A stretch of DNA of 19,128 bases from Lentisalinibacter sp964602525 (GTDB lineage: Bacteria > Pseudomonadota > Gammaproteobacteria > Steroidobacterales > Woeseiaceae): the NCBI GenBank assembly GCA_964602525.1, contig CAZRSA010000049.1, positions 1 through 19,128 of the forward strand, in the 5' to 3' direction. Positions 7,883 through 15,500 of the stretch are shown piece by piece (within the stretch, counting starts at the first letter, position 1; each line of letters begins with the position of its first letter). The notes under the pieces were generated by a model. That model made no database searches, had not been told where the DNA came from, and saw nothing but the letters and a program-made list of their open reading frames with translations. The translations under genes and the position numbers were made by a program.

Positions 7883-8364
7883 GCGGGCGTGTCCGGCCGT
7901 GCGCCCAGATAGGCGTCGATCTGCCGGGCCAGATAAGACCGGAACGCATCGGCGTCGCCGAGCAGACGCCAGACGTCGTCCATCCGCTGCCAGCGCAACT
8001 CCTCGCCGTCGCGCCATTCGGAGATTACGACCGTCTTGAACGACAGGTCGTAGTCACGGGCATATCCCATATTACCGGGCCGGTCGAGATTGCGGATCTC
8101 GAAATGCACGCGCCCGCGTGCGATTTCATCGGCGTAGCCTTGCTCGACGGCGGCACGGGTCAGCCGCTCGATGGTGAGGCACGACTGGCAGCGCACATCG
8201 GTGGTGAAGTAAGTGACGACGATCCCGTCCGCGCGAGCCGCCGGCGCTCCGGAAGCCCCGTCCGCGACGGCGTCGGCCGATCCCCGGTCCACTCGCTCCA
8301 GCGCCCACTGGCCGAGGCCGAGGGCAACCAGCGCCAGCAGCGCAATCTGTACGAGACGTTTCAT
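7879..8364 (-). CDS. arsF: ArsF-family exported thioredoxin-like protein
   Basis: 161 residues. N-terminal KR followed by a hydrophobic stretch (about 4-20) looks like a signal anchor, placing the rest in the periplasm. After a polar Ala/Asp linker comes TYFTTDVRCQSCLTIERLTR with CxxC C59-C62, then the domain continuing through HFEIRNLDRPGN and SFKTVVISEWRDGEE to an ordered C-terminus. This is the pattern of proteins annotated as nitrophenyl-compound nitroreductase subunit ArsF, which works with ArsE on aromatic nitro-arsenicals. The frame is open upstream to 8583, but that part overlaps arsE in an Arg-rich shadow; the ATG at 8364 has GGGAG about nine bases upstream. It lies 14 bases after arsE and overlaps arsG by four. 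Confidence 0.85.
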   Translation of the reverse strand: MKRLVQIALLALVALGLGQWALERVDRGSADAVADGASGAPAARADGIVVTYFTTDVRCQSCLTIERLTRAAVEQGYADEIARGRVHFEIRNLDRPGNMGYARDYDLSFKTVVISEWRDGEELRWQRMDDVWRLLGDADAFRSYLARQIDAYLGARPDTPA

Positions 8365-8378
8365 GGCAGCGGCTCCCG

Positions 8379-8612
8379 TCAGGCCAGCAGACGTTTCAGC
8401 TCGTCCTTTGCAGGCACCTTGCCTGCCACCTTGACCTCGCCGTCGACGGCGAGCGCCGGCGTGAGCATCACGCCGAAATCGGCGAACCGCATCATGTCGG
8501 TGATCTTCTCGAGACGATAGTCGAGTCCGAGTTCGCGGGCGGCGGCGTCGGCGGTGTCGGCGAGCCGGTTGCATTTGGCACAACCGGTGCCGAGGATCTG
8601 AATGGTCTTCAT
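8379..8612 (-). CDS. arsE: ArsE-type small thioredoxin-like protein
   Basis: 77 residues with no signal peptide, so cytoplasmic. MKTIQILGTGCAKC carries the redox CxxC (C11-C14), and TPALAVDGEV contains the cis-Pro typical of thioredoxin folds (T51-P52). Length and sequence match the redox-active disulfide protein 2 group of minimal thioredoxins, which includes ArsE. Start: AAGGAG seven bases before the ATG, the best ribosome site in this arm. The same frame is open far upstream through the permease region as a shadow; the start at 8612 is the plausible one. It lies between the permease (26 bases upstream) and arsF (14 bases downstream). Similar small thioredoxins also accompany PF03773 permeases without arsF/arsG, so its first partner could be the permease. 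Confidence 0.85.
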   Translation of the reverse strand: MKTIQILGTGCAKCNRLADTADAAARELGLDYRLEKITDMMRFADFGVMLTPALAVDGEVKVAGKVPAKDELKRLLA

Positions 8613-8638
8613 GGCATGACTCCTTGGTGCGGGGGAAT

Positions 8639-9955
8639 TCAGAACAGCGCGCCGTACAGCCAGCCGCTGAGGGTGGCCATCACGACGACCAGCAACGTGT
8701 AGGCGGCGGTCTTCTTCGGGCCGATGACCGAGTTGATCACCAGCATGTTGGGCAAACTCAGCGCGGGGCCCGCGAGCAGCAGGGCGAGGGCCGGCCCGTC
8801 GCCCATGCCGTTGCCGATCAGGCCCTGCAGGATCGGGATCTCGGTGAGCGTGGCGAAATACATCAGCGCGCCTGCGAACGAGGCGAAGAGGTTCGCCTGC
8901 AGGCTGTTGCCGCCCACCGACTGGCTGATCCACGCCGAGGGGATCAGGCCTTCGTGGCCCGGGCGGCCCAGCAGCAGCCCTGCGACGAGCACGCCGGCGA
9001 GCAGCAGCGGCATGATCTGCTTGGTGTAGCTCCAGGTCTGGTCGAACCACTCGCCGGCCTCGTCCCGGCGACCCGCGGTGAGCCAGACCAGTCCGATGAC
9101 GCCGACGAACACGGCGGCGGTGGCATGGCCGCCGGTCGCCACGGCCGTGACGGCAACGGCCGCTGCCGTCAGGCCGACCCGCCAGCCTGCCAGCGCATAC
9201 CAGCGCCACAGCATGAGTGCGAGCAGCACGGCCAGGCCGCCGGTGAGCCACCACTTGAAGTCGCGGATGACGGCGAATACGCCCTCGTCGCCGCTCGCCC
9301 CCCAGTTGGCGAAGACCAGGATGCCGACGAGGGTGGCGAAGAAAGCGGCGGTCTGGCGCAGCGGACGGCCATCCTCCGGGGTGGGCAACTGCACGGCCCG
9401 GGCCGCTTTCTCCTGCTCCTCCCGGCGGAACAGGAAGGCCATCAGCAGGCCGATTATCACGCTGAACACGATGGCGCCGACGGCGCGGGCCAGGCCGAGC
9501 TGGGCGCCCAGCACCTTGGCCGTCAGGATGATGGCCAGCGCATTGATGGCCGGCCCCGAGTAGAGAAACGCCGTGGCCGGCCCGAGTCCCGCGCCCATGC
9601 GGTAGATGCCGGCGAACAGGGGCAGCACCGTGCAGGAGCACACGGCCAGGATGGTGCCCGACACCGAGCCCACCGAGTAGGCCAGCGGCTTGGACGCCTG
9701 CGGTCCCAGGTAGCGCATGACGGAAGCCTGGGAGACGAACGCCGCGATGGCGCCGGCGATCCAGAAGGCCGGCAGCAGGCAGAGCACCACGTGCTCCCGG
9801 GCATACCACTTCGTGAGTTCCAGCGCTTCCATGACGCCGGCATCGAAGCGGGGCCGGCCCACCGGCAGGAAATAGAATACGGCGAACGCGGCGAACAGCA
9901 GCGCGGCGATGCGCAGTTCCCGTCGTACCTCGGGCAATGTGATGACGCTGGCCAT
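8639..9955 (-). CDS. PF03773-type permease (ArsP-like) of the ars operon
   Basis: 438 residues with about ten hydrophobic segments. The family hallmark SGTILAVCSCTVLPLFAGIYRMG (C106, C108) is followed by SGPAINALAIILTAKVLG, and the C-terminal half repeats the theme with YFATLTEIPILQGLI and LLAGPALSLPNMLVI. A soluble charged loop (REEQEKAARA) joins the halves. The family includes ArsP, the exporter of trivalent organoarsenicals, and other permeases of unclear metal range; this copy is longer than the ArsP proteins I know. Placement behind an ArsR with arsenite-type cysteines and before arsEFG supports arsenical export. The ATG has no clear ribosome site but directly abuts a candidate ArsR operator. 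Family firm, substrate inferred. Confidence 0.88.
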   Translation of the reverse strand: MASVITLPEVRRELRIAALLFAAFAVFYFLPVGRPRFDAGVMEALELTKWYAREHVVLCLLPAFWIAGAIAAFVSQASVMRYLGPQASKPLAYSVGSVSGTILAVCSCTVLPLFAGIYRMGAGLGPATAFLYSGPAINALAIILTAKVLGAQLGLARAVGAIVFSVIIGLLMAFLFRREEQEKAARAVQLPTPEDGRPLRQTAAFFATLVGILVFANWGASGDEGVFAVIRDFKWWLTGGLAVLLALMLWRWYALAGWRVGLTAAAVAVTAVATGGHATAAVFVGVIGLVWLTAGRRDEAGEWFDQTWSYTKQIMPLLLAGVLVAGLLLGRPGHEGLIPSAWISQSVGGNSLQANLFASFAGALMYFATLTEIPILQGLIGNGMGDGPALALLLAGPALSLPNMLVINSVIGPKKTAAYTLLVVVMATLSGWLYGALF

Positions 9956-9975
9956 ATTTCGTTGAACCGCGAAAT
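9956..9975. promoter_or_regulatory. Candidate ArsR operator 2, abutting permease start
   Basis: ATTTCG-TTGAACCG-CGAAAT is a perfect 6+6 inverted repeat with an 8-base spacer. It ends one base before the permease ATG and has the same arms and spacer length as the element upstream of arsR at 10338-10357. Duplication of the same architecture in two spacers of one arm argues for a binding site of the co-encoded ArsR. A run of seven T (minus strand, 9984-9990) just after the arsR stop could belong to a promoter or weak terminator here. Confidence 0.6.
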
Positions 9976-9991
9976 AGTCGGGTAAAAAAAC

Positions 9992-10327
9992 TCAGCCGCA
10001 GCAGCCCGCATCCTGCATCAGCTCGGGATACTCGCCGGGGCTGTCCAGGCAGCCGATGAACCGGGCGACACAGGGCAGCGTCAGCCGGTAGAACACCTGC
10101 AGGCCGCGCTTCTCGTCGGCCACCACCCCTGCCTCTCGCAGCACCGAGAGATGCCGGGACACCGTGGACCAGCCGAGTCCCGCGGCCTCCACCAGGTCGC
10201 ACACGCACTTCTCGCCCCCGGCGAGTTCACGCACGACGGTGACGCGGGCGGGATGGCCCAGCGCCTTGAAGACCTCGGCGGGATTCGCCGTTACGCGGAC
10301 GGGATTCGATGTGGCTGCCTGCGACAT
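9992..10327 (-). CDS. arsR: ArsR-family arsenic-responsive repressor (first arm)
   Basis: 111 residues from ATG 10327; an in-frame GTG at 10336 would add three. Neither has a clear ribosome site, and the frame is closed just upstream by TAA. Winged-helix motif: FKALGHPARVTVVREL, then GEKCVCDLVEAAGLGWSTVSRHLSVLREAG. The CVC pair in the DNA-contact helix region matches the ELCVCDL metal site of the classical As(III)-sensing ArsR. Further cysteines occur at SLPC-like and GC positions and as a C-terminal CC. It should repress its own arm and release DNA on binding trivalent arsenic or antimony. It heads permease-arsE-arsF-arsG and is divergent from the second arsR. Operator candidates lie at both its ends. 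Confidence 0.92.
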   Translation of the reverse strand: MSQAATSNPVRVTANPAEVFKALGHPARVTVVRELAGGEKCVCDLVEAAGLGWSTVSRHLSVLREAGVVADEKRGLQVFYRLTLPCVARFIGCLDSPGEYPELMQDAGCCG

Positions 10328-10337
10328 GGGCGTCACT

Positions 10338-10357
10338 ATTTCGCATTACGGCGAAAT
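10338..10357. promoter_or_regulatory. Candidate ArsR operator 1, upstream of first arsR
   Basis: ATTTCG-CATTACGG-CGAAAT, a perfect 6+6 inverted repeat with an 8-base spacer, begins two bases beyond the possible GTG start and 11 beyond the ATG start of the minus-strand arsR. It shares arms and spacing with 9956-9975, and in opposite orientation the shared core extends to ACTATTTCGC. Being so close to the start codon it would overlap the transcription start and block polymerase directly. Confidence 0.62.
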
Positions 10358-10385
10358 TCTGAATAAGGGCTTCCCGCAGGTGACT

Positions 10386-10433
10386 CCGGATGATCCGGCA
10401 GCGGCGGCGCATTGACCCGGCCAAGCGCCGGGT
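10386..10433. repeat. Two further inverted repeats between the divergent arsR genes
   Basis: CCGGAT-G-ATCCGG (10386-10398) is a perfect 13-base palindrome. ACCCGGC-caagc-GCCGGGT (10415-10433) is a perfect 7-bp stem with a 5-base loop. They lie between the two divergent operator candidates. They could be protein sites or a structure isolating the two promoters, but in DNA this GC-rich short palindromes are also expected by chance. Confidence 0.3.
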
Positions 10434-10440
10434 GCACCAT

Positions 10441-10466
10441 ATCGTCAATCGACGATCTAGTATAAT
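10441..10466 (+). promoter_or_regulatory. Promoter (-10 TATAAT) with overlapping palindromic operator for second arsR
   Basis: A consensus -10, TATAAT, lies at 10461-10466, just downstream of the perfect inverted repeat ATCGTC-AATC-GACGAT (10441-10456). The palindrome fills the -35/spacer region and no good -35 hexamer is seen, as is common for repressor-controlled promoters. Transcription would start near 10473, leaving a very short leader with AAAGGA (10471-10476) before the ATG at 10484. The palindrome differs from ATTTCG-N8-CGAAAT, suggesting a separate regulator specificity. Confidence 0.65.
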
Positions 10467-10483
10467 GGATAAAGGATTCCCGC

Positions 10484-10822
10484 ATGGCTGCCGCTCTCGA
10501 TCTGGACACCCGCGCCGCCGATCCGGCGACCGAGGAGACCATCGCCGCCCTCGCCAAGGGGCTCGCGCACCCGGCCCGGGTACGCATCGTGCGCCTGCTG
10601 CTCGAACGCGAGAACTGCATCGGCGGCGATATCGTGAGCGAGATCGGCCTGGCCCAGTCGACGGTCTCCGAGCATCTGCGCATCCTGAAGCAGGCCGGCA
10701 TTGTCAGCGGCGAGATCGAGCGGCCGCGCATCTGCTACTCCCTGGACCCGCAGTCGCTCGCGCCGCTGGCCCGGCTGCTCGAGCGCATCCGCTCCAAACC
10801 CTGCCCCGACCGGTGTAACTGA
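10484..10822 (+). CDS. arsR: ArsR-family repressor (second arm, different cysteine layout)
   Basis: 112 residues. Winged helix: LAKGLAHPARVRIVRLLLERENC, then IGGDIVSEIGLAQSTVSEHLRILKQAG and the wing GEIERPRICYSLDP. Cysteines are C45, C84, C107 and C111; there is no CVC pair in the recognition region, unlike the first arsR, and the C-terminal CPDRC pair may form the As(III) site. The LAQSTVSEHLRILKQAG type regularly precedes ACR3 genes. Start is firm: AAAGGA seven bases before the ATG. Its stop shares one base with the ACR3 start (TGATG), so the two are translationally coupled. It is expected to be controlled by the palindromic promoter at 10441-10466. Confidence 0.92.
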   Translation: MAAALDLDTRAADPATEETIAALAKGLAHPARVRIVRLLLERENCIGGDIVSEIGLAQSTVSEHLRILKQAGIVSGEIERPRICYSLDPQSLAPLARLLERIRSKPCPDRCN

Positions 10823-11892
10823 TGAATGACCAGCCCGTCCTGACAAAGCGTCTCTCCTTCCTCGACCGCTACCTGACCCTGTGGATCTTCGCCGCCATGG
10901 CGCTCGGCGTCGCGCTCGGCACCGTCTTCGAGGGGCTGCCCGGCTGGTTGGACGGCCTGTCGGTGGGCACCACCAACGTCCCGATCGCCATCGGGCTCAT
11001 CCTGATGATGTATCCGCCGCTGGCCCGGGTGCGCTACGAGAAGCTGCCGCTGGTGTTCAGGGACACCCGTGTGCTCAGCCTGTCGCTGATACAGAACTGG
11101 GTGATCGGCCCGCTGCTGATGTTCGCCCTCGCCGTCATCTTCCTGCGCGACTATCCGGAGTACATGACCGGCCTGATCCTGATCGGGCTCGCCCGCTGCA
11201 TCGCCATGGTGCTGGTGTGGAACCAGCTCGCCGGCGGCAGCAATCAGTACGTCGCCGCCCTGGTGGCCTTCAACTCGGTCTTCCAGATCCTGTTCTTCAG
11301 CGTCTATGCCTGGTTCTTCCTGACCGTCCTGCCGCCGCTGTTCGGCCTCGCCGGCAGTGTCATCGACGTCGGCTTCGGCACCATCGCCGAGGCCGTGCTG
11401 ATCTATCTCGGCGTGCCCTTCGCCGCCGGCTTCCTGACGCGCCTCGTACTGATCCGGCGCCGGGGCGAGGAATGGTACGAGCAGCGCTTCCTGCCGAAGA
11501 TATCCCCCGTCACGCTGTTCGCCCTGCTGTTCACCATCGTCGCCATGTTCTCGCTGAAGGGCGACAAGGTGCTCGAGCTGCCGCTGGACGTCGTTCGCAT
11601 CGCGATACCGCTGACGCTGTATTTCCTGATCATGTTCATGGTCAGCTTCTGGATGGGCAGGCTCATCGATGCGGATTACCCGCGCACGACCGCCATCGCC
11701 TTCACCGCCGCCAGCAACAATTTCGAGCTCGCCATCGCCGTGGCCATCGCCGCCTTCGGCCTGGCCTCGCCGGTGGCCTTCGCCACCGTCATCGGCCCCC
11801 TGGTGGAAGTGCCGGTGCTGATTTCGCTGGTGACGGTGGCCCTGTGGCTGAAGAAACGCTGGTTCGCCGAGACGGCCGACACGGCCGCCTGA
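10822..11892 (+). CDS. acr3: ACR3-family arsenite efflux permease
   Basis: 356 residues, standard ACR3 length, about ten membrane segments. Family motifs: GLARCIAMVLVWNQLAGG with the essential cysteine (C126), AFNSVFQILFFS, FTAASNNFELAIAVAIA (E302) and GPLVEVPVLISLV (E329). It exports As(OH)3, using proton-motive force, across the inner membrane. It follows the second arsR with a one-base stop/start overlap and precedes arsC by 49 bases, the common arsR-acr3-arsC order for resistance to inorganic arsenate and arsenite. All residues considered essential are present. Confidence 0.97.
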   Translation: MNDQPVLTKRLSFLDRYLTLWIFAAMALGVALGTVFEGLPGWLDGLSVGTTNVPIAIGLILMMYPPLARVRYEKLPLVFRDTRVLSLSLIQNWVIGPLLMFALAVIFLRDYPEYMTGLILIGLARCIAMVLVWNQLAGGSNQYVAALVAFNSVFQILFFSVYAWFFLTVLPPLFGLAGSVIDVGFGTIAEAVLIYLGVPFAAGFLTRLVLIRRRGEEWYEQRFLPKISPVTLFALLFTIVAMFSLKGDKVLELPLDVVRIAIPLTLYFLIMFMVSFWMGRLIDADYPRTTAIAFTAASNNFELAIAVAIAAFGLASPVAFATVIGPLVEVPVLISLVTVALWLKKRWFAETADTAA

Positions 11893-11941
11893 CGAACACC
11901 GACCGCCCCCCTGTTTCCGCACTACATCCCGGGAGAGCCCG

Positions 11942-12448
11942 ATGGCCGAAAACGTCTATAACGTATTATTTCTGTGCACCGGCAACTCGGCGCGCAGCAT
12001 CATCGCCGAATGCCTGATGGAACGGCTGGGCCGGGGCCGGTTCCGCGGCTACAGCGCCGGCTCCAGACCGAAAGGCGAGGTGCATCCCATGGCGCTCGAG
12101 ATCCTGCGCCGCAACAACTTCGTCACGGACGAACTGCGCAGCAAGGACTGGAGCGAATTTTCGGGGCCGGACGCGCCGAAGATGGATTTCGTATTCACGG
12201 TCTGCGACAACGCCGCGGCCGAGGAGTGCCCCGTATGGCCCGGCCAGCCGATGACCGCGCACTGGGGCATGCCCGATCCCGCCGCAGTGGAAGGCGACGA
12301 GATGGAGCAGATGATGGCGTTCCGCCAGACGCTCATCGGCCTGGAGAACCGTATCTCGGTATTCGTCAGTCTGCCCATCGCATCACTGGACAAACTGAAG
12401 TTGCAGACCGCTCTCGACCGGATCGGCAGGGACGAAGCGCAAAAATAA
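11942..12448 (+). CDS. arsC: Arsenate reductase, LMW protein-tyrosine-phosphatase type
   Basis: 168 residues. The anion loop CTGNSARS (C12 to R18) near the N-terminus, SAGSRPKGEVHP, FVFTVCDNAAAEECPVWPG (C88, C96) and the Asp in HWGMPDP (D112) are diagnostic. C12 attacks arsenate, and C88/C96 are placed to form the disulfide cascade recycled by thioredoxin. The product As(III) is the ACR3 substrate. The C-terminal extension after the phosphatase fold is longer than in the S. aureus enzyme but usual in proteobacterial copies. Start is supported by GGGAGA five bases before the ATG. It ends the plus-strand arm; the downstream hairpin serves mainly the opposite strand. Confidence 0.96.
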   Translation: MAENVYNVLFLCTGNSARSIIAECLMERLGRGRFRGYSAGSRPKGEVHPMALEILRRNNFVTDELRSKDWSEFSGPDAPKMDFVFTVCDNAAAEECPVWPGQPMTAHWGMPDPAAVEGDEMEQMMAFRQTLIGLENRISVFVSLPIASLDKLKLQTALDRIGRDEAQK

Positions 12449-12478
12449 GAAAAGCCCGCCAGGTCTCCCTGGCGGGCT
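12441..12478 (-). terminator. Rho-independent terminator of the receptor/lipoprotein unit
   Basis: A perfect 11-bp stem, AGCCCGCCAGG / CCTGGCGGGCT (12453-12463 with 12468-12478), has a 4-base loop. Read on the minus strand it is followed by TTTTCTTATTTTTG, a good U-tract, 30 bases after the lipoprotein stop. The U-tract overlaps the stop and last codons of the convergent arsC. On the plus strand no U-run follows, so termination of the ars arm here would be weaker. Confidence 0.9.
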
Positions 12479-12507
12479 GATCCGCGTTTCTCAAGAGCGG
12501 CGGGCGT

Positions 12508-15500
12508 CTAGAACAGCGTGCCCTCGATCACCCAGCCCTCGCGGAAATCGCCGCCGTCCGTGCCCGGCTCGATGGCGCCGAGGAAGTCGGTGGGCTCCAG
12601 GAACTGGAGGTCGGGGCTGAATTCACTGCCGTTGACGGCGCCACCCCCGGTGAAATCCACGTCCTCGCTGAGCTGCGCTTCCGCCGCAGTCGATGCCAGA
12701 TTGGCATCCAGCGCCGCGTCCACGCCGGTGATGATGGTGCTGTTCGGGTGAGTCAGCACCAGCTCCGCCAGCTCCGAACCGCCGGGATCATCGGCGTCTC
12801 CCGCCGTGGTATCGGGGCAGTCCAGCAGCACGTTGTTCAGGATGAACTCGCCATCATCCAGGATGGCCTGGAATTCCGCCACGCTGCCCAGATCCACATC
12901 GAGGCAGGGGCTGGCCTCGGAGACGAGGATCGAGTTGTGCATGAACACGCCGGTGCCGCGGCGGAACAGGGCTACCTGACCGGCATCCGAGCCGCCGATG
13001 AGGGTGATGTTGGCGAGCGTCGGCTTGGAGCGCGGCGTGGAGTCCGAGGAGGGACCCGCGTTGTCCGACTCGATGCCCCGGTCCGCCGGCAGGTCGCCCT
13101 GATCGACGATGGCGTACTGCACGTTGCCCTGCCAGCCCTCGTCCCAGTCGATGCTGTCATCGCGGATATCGGTCAGCACCACGTACTTCAGGTTTACCGC
13201 ACCGCCGAACATCTCGATACCGTCGTCGTCGTTGCCGTGCACCTGGATGTGATCGACCACCGTATTGCGCCCGACGCCCGCGAAACCGATGCCGTTGAGG
13301 TCGTCGCCCGCGGCACCGACCGTCTCGCCGCCCTCGGCGACGATCACGTAGCGCAGCACGCCGCTGCTGTCATCGTTGTCGAAGCCGCCGAAGTCGCCGG
13401 CGTCACCTTCAGCAGGTACGTTGCAGGGCGTCGCCTCGCCGACATTGTCGCAGGTGTTATGCCGGCCGAAGCCCTGGATTACGAGGCCACCCCACTCGTT
13501 GCGGCCGTCGAGGTTGGGCGAGCTGTTATCGGCATCCAGCGTGTCATCCGAATGGAGAATAATCGGATTGTCCGGCGTGCCGGCGGCCTGGATCCGCGCC
13601 GCGCGGGTGATCACCAGCGCATCGCCGCTGTTGCCGACGATCTCCGTGCCGGCCTCGATGGTCAGCGTCGGACCCTCGCCGCTCTCCTTGGCTTGTTTGA
13701 GTGCATCCAGTTCGGCCAGTGTCAGACCCGTCTGGTTGCCGGTGCCCACGGAGATTGGCAGCGTGGTGCCGTTGTCGAGCGTATAGATGCGGCTGTTGTC
13801 CAGCGCAATCGAGCCCTCGACCACATCCGGGAACCGCCACAGGGGCTTGGTTGTGCCGTCCAGCGCCTGCGCGGTACCCTCTTCACTGAAGCCGGCGGCC
13901 TGCAGCTCGGCATCGGTGGTCACGATATCGCCCGTGCCGAAGTCCGGGCCGAGACTGGCGGGAACGATCCAACCCTCGAACTCTACCGGCGCCTGGCCCG
14001 GTTCGACAGCACCCAGGTAACTCGTGGCATCGAGAAATTCCAGATCCGGCGTGGTGTCGGAGCCGCTGACCGCGCCGTTGAGCAGGAAATCCACCGGCTC
14101 GCTCAGCGTAGCCACGGCGGCTTGCGACGCCAGATTCGTATCCAGGGCCGCATCCACGTTCAGGAAGATCGTGCTGGCCGGATCGTCGAGTACCAGCTGG
14201 GCCAGATCGACACCGGCCTGTTCGTCGTCCTCGGCCACATTCTGCGCGCAGTCGAAGGCCACGTTATTGAAAATGAATTCGCCGCTGTTCAGGATGCCCT
14301 GAAACTCGGCCGCGGAATCCAGATCGACATCGAGACAAGGGCTCGAGTTCGAGATCAGGATCGAGTTGTGCATGAACACGCCGGTGCCGCGGCGGAACAG
14401 GGCTACCTGACCGGCATCCGAGCCGCCGATGAGGGTGATGTTGGCGAGCGTCGGCTTGGAGCGCGGCGTGGAGTCCGAGGAGGGACCCGCGTTGTCCGAC
14501 TCGATGCCCCGGTCCGCCGGCAGGTCGCCCTGATCGACGATGGCGTACTGCACGTTGCCCTGCCAGCCCTCGTCCCAGTCGATGCTGTCATCGCGGATAT
14601 CGGTCAGCACCACGTACTTCAGGTTTACCGCACCGCCGAACATCTCGATACCGTCGTCGTCGTTGCCGTGCACCTGGATGTGATCGACCACCGTATTGCG
14701 CCCGACGCCCGCGAAACCGATGCCGTTGAGGTCGTCGCCCGCGGCACCGACCGTCTCGCCGCCCTCGGCGACGATCACGTAGCGCAGCACGCCGCTGCTG
14801 TCATCGTTGTCGAAGCCGCCGAAGTCGCCGGCGTCACCTTCAGCAGGCACGTTGCAGGGCGTCGCCTCGCCGACATTGTCGCAGGTGTTGTGCCGGCCGA
14901 AGCCCTGGATTACGAGGCCGCCCCACTCGTTGCGGCCGTCGAGGTTGGGCGAGCTGTTATCCGCATCCAGCGTGTCATCCGAATGGAGGATGATCGGATT
15001 ATCCGGCGTGCCCTGCGCATCGATCCGTGCGGCCCGGGTGATCACCAGCGCATCACCGCTGTTGCCGACGATTTCCGTGCCGGCCTCGATGGTCAGCGTC
15101 GGTCCCTCGCCGCTCTCCTTGGCTTCCTNNNNNNNNNNNNNNNNNNNNNNNNNNNNNNNNNNNNNNNNNNNNNNNNNNNNNNNNNNNNNNNNNNNNNNNN
15201 NNNNNNNNNNNNNNNNNNNNNNNNNNNNTCCGTGCCGGCCTCGATGGTCAGCGTCGGTCCCTCGCCGCTCTCCTTGGCTTCCTTGAGCGCATCCAGTTCG
15301 GCCAGTGTCAGACCCGTCTGGTTGCCGGTGCCCACGGAGATCGGCAGCGTGGTGCCGTTATCCAGCGTCCAGACGCGCTCCTTGTTCAGGATCACGTCCT
15401 CGTCGATGACGTCCGGCAGCTGCCACAGCGGGCGGGTAGAGCCGTCGAAATTGTCAAAGGAGTTGCCGGCCAGATCGAGTGCGGCCTTGTCGCCGACCCG

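Noticed and set aside
8379..10208. 609-codon minus frame ending in the ArsE sequence
   Set aside because: Only the last 77 residues are real (arsE, start 8612 with AAGGAG); the rest is a shadow of the permease and arsR.
12926..14847. Repeats as a CRISPR array or mobile element
   Set aside because: Two long in-frame coding repeats with a 477-codon period, no short spacers, no transposase and no terminal inverted repeats.
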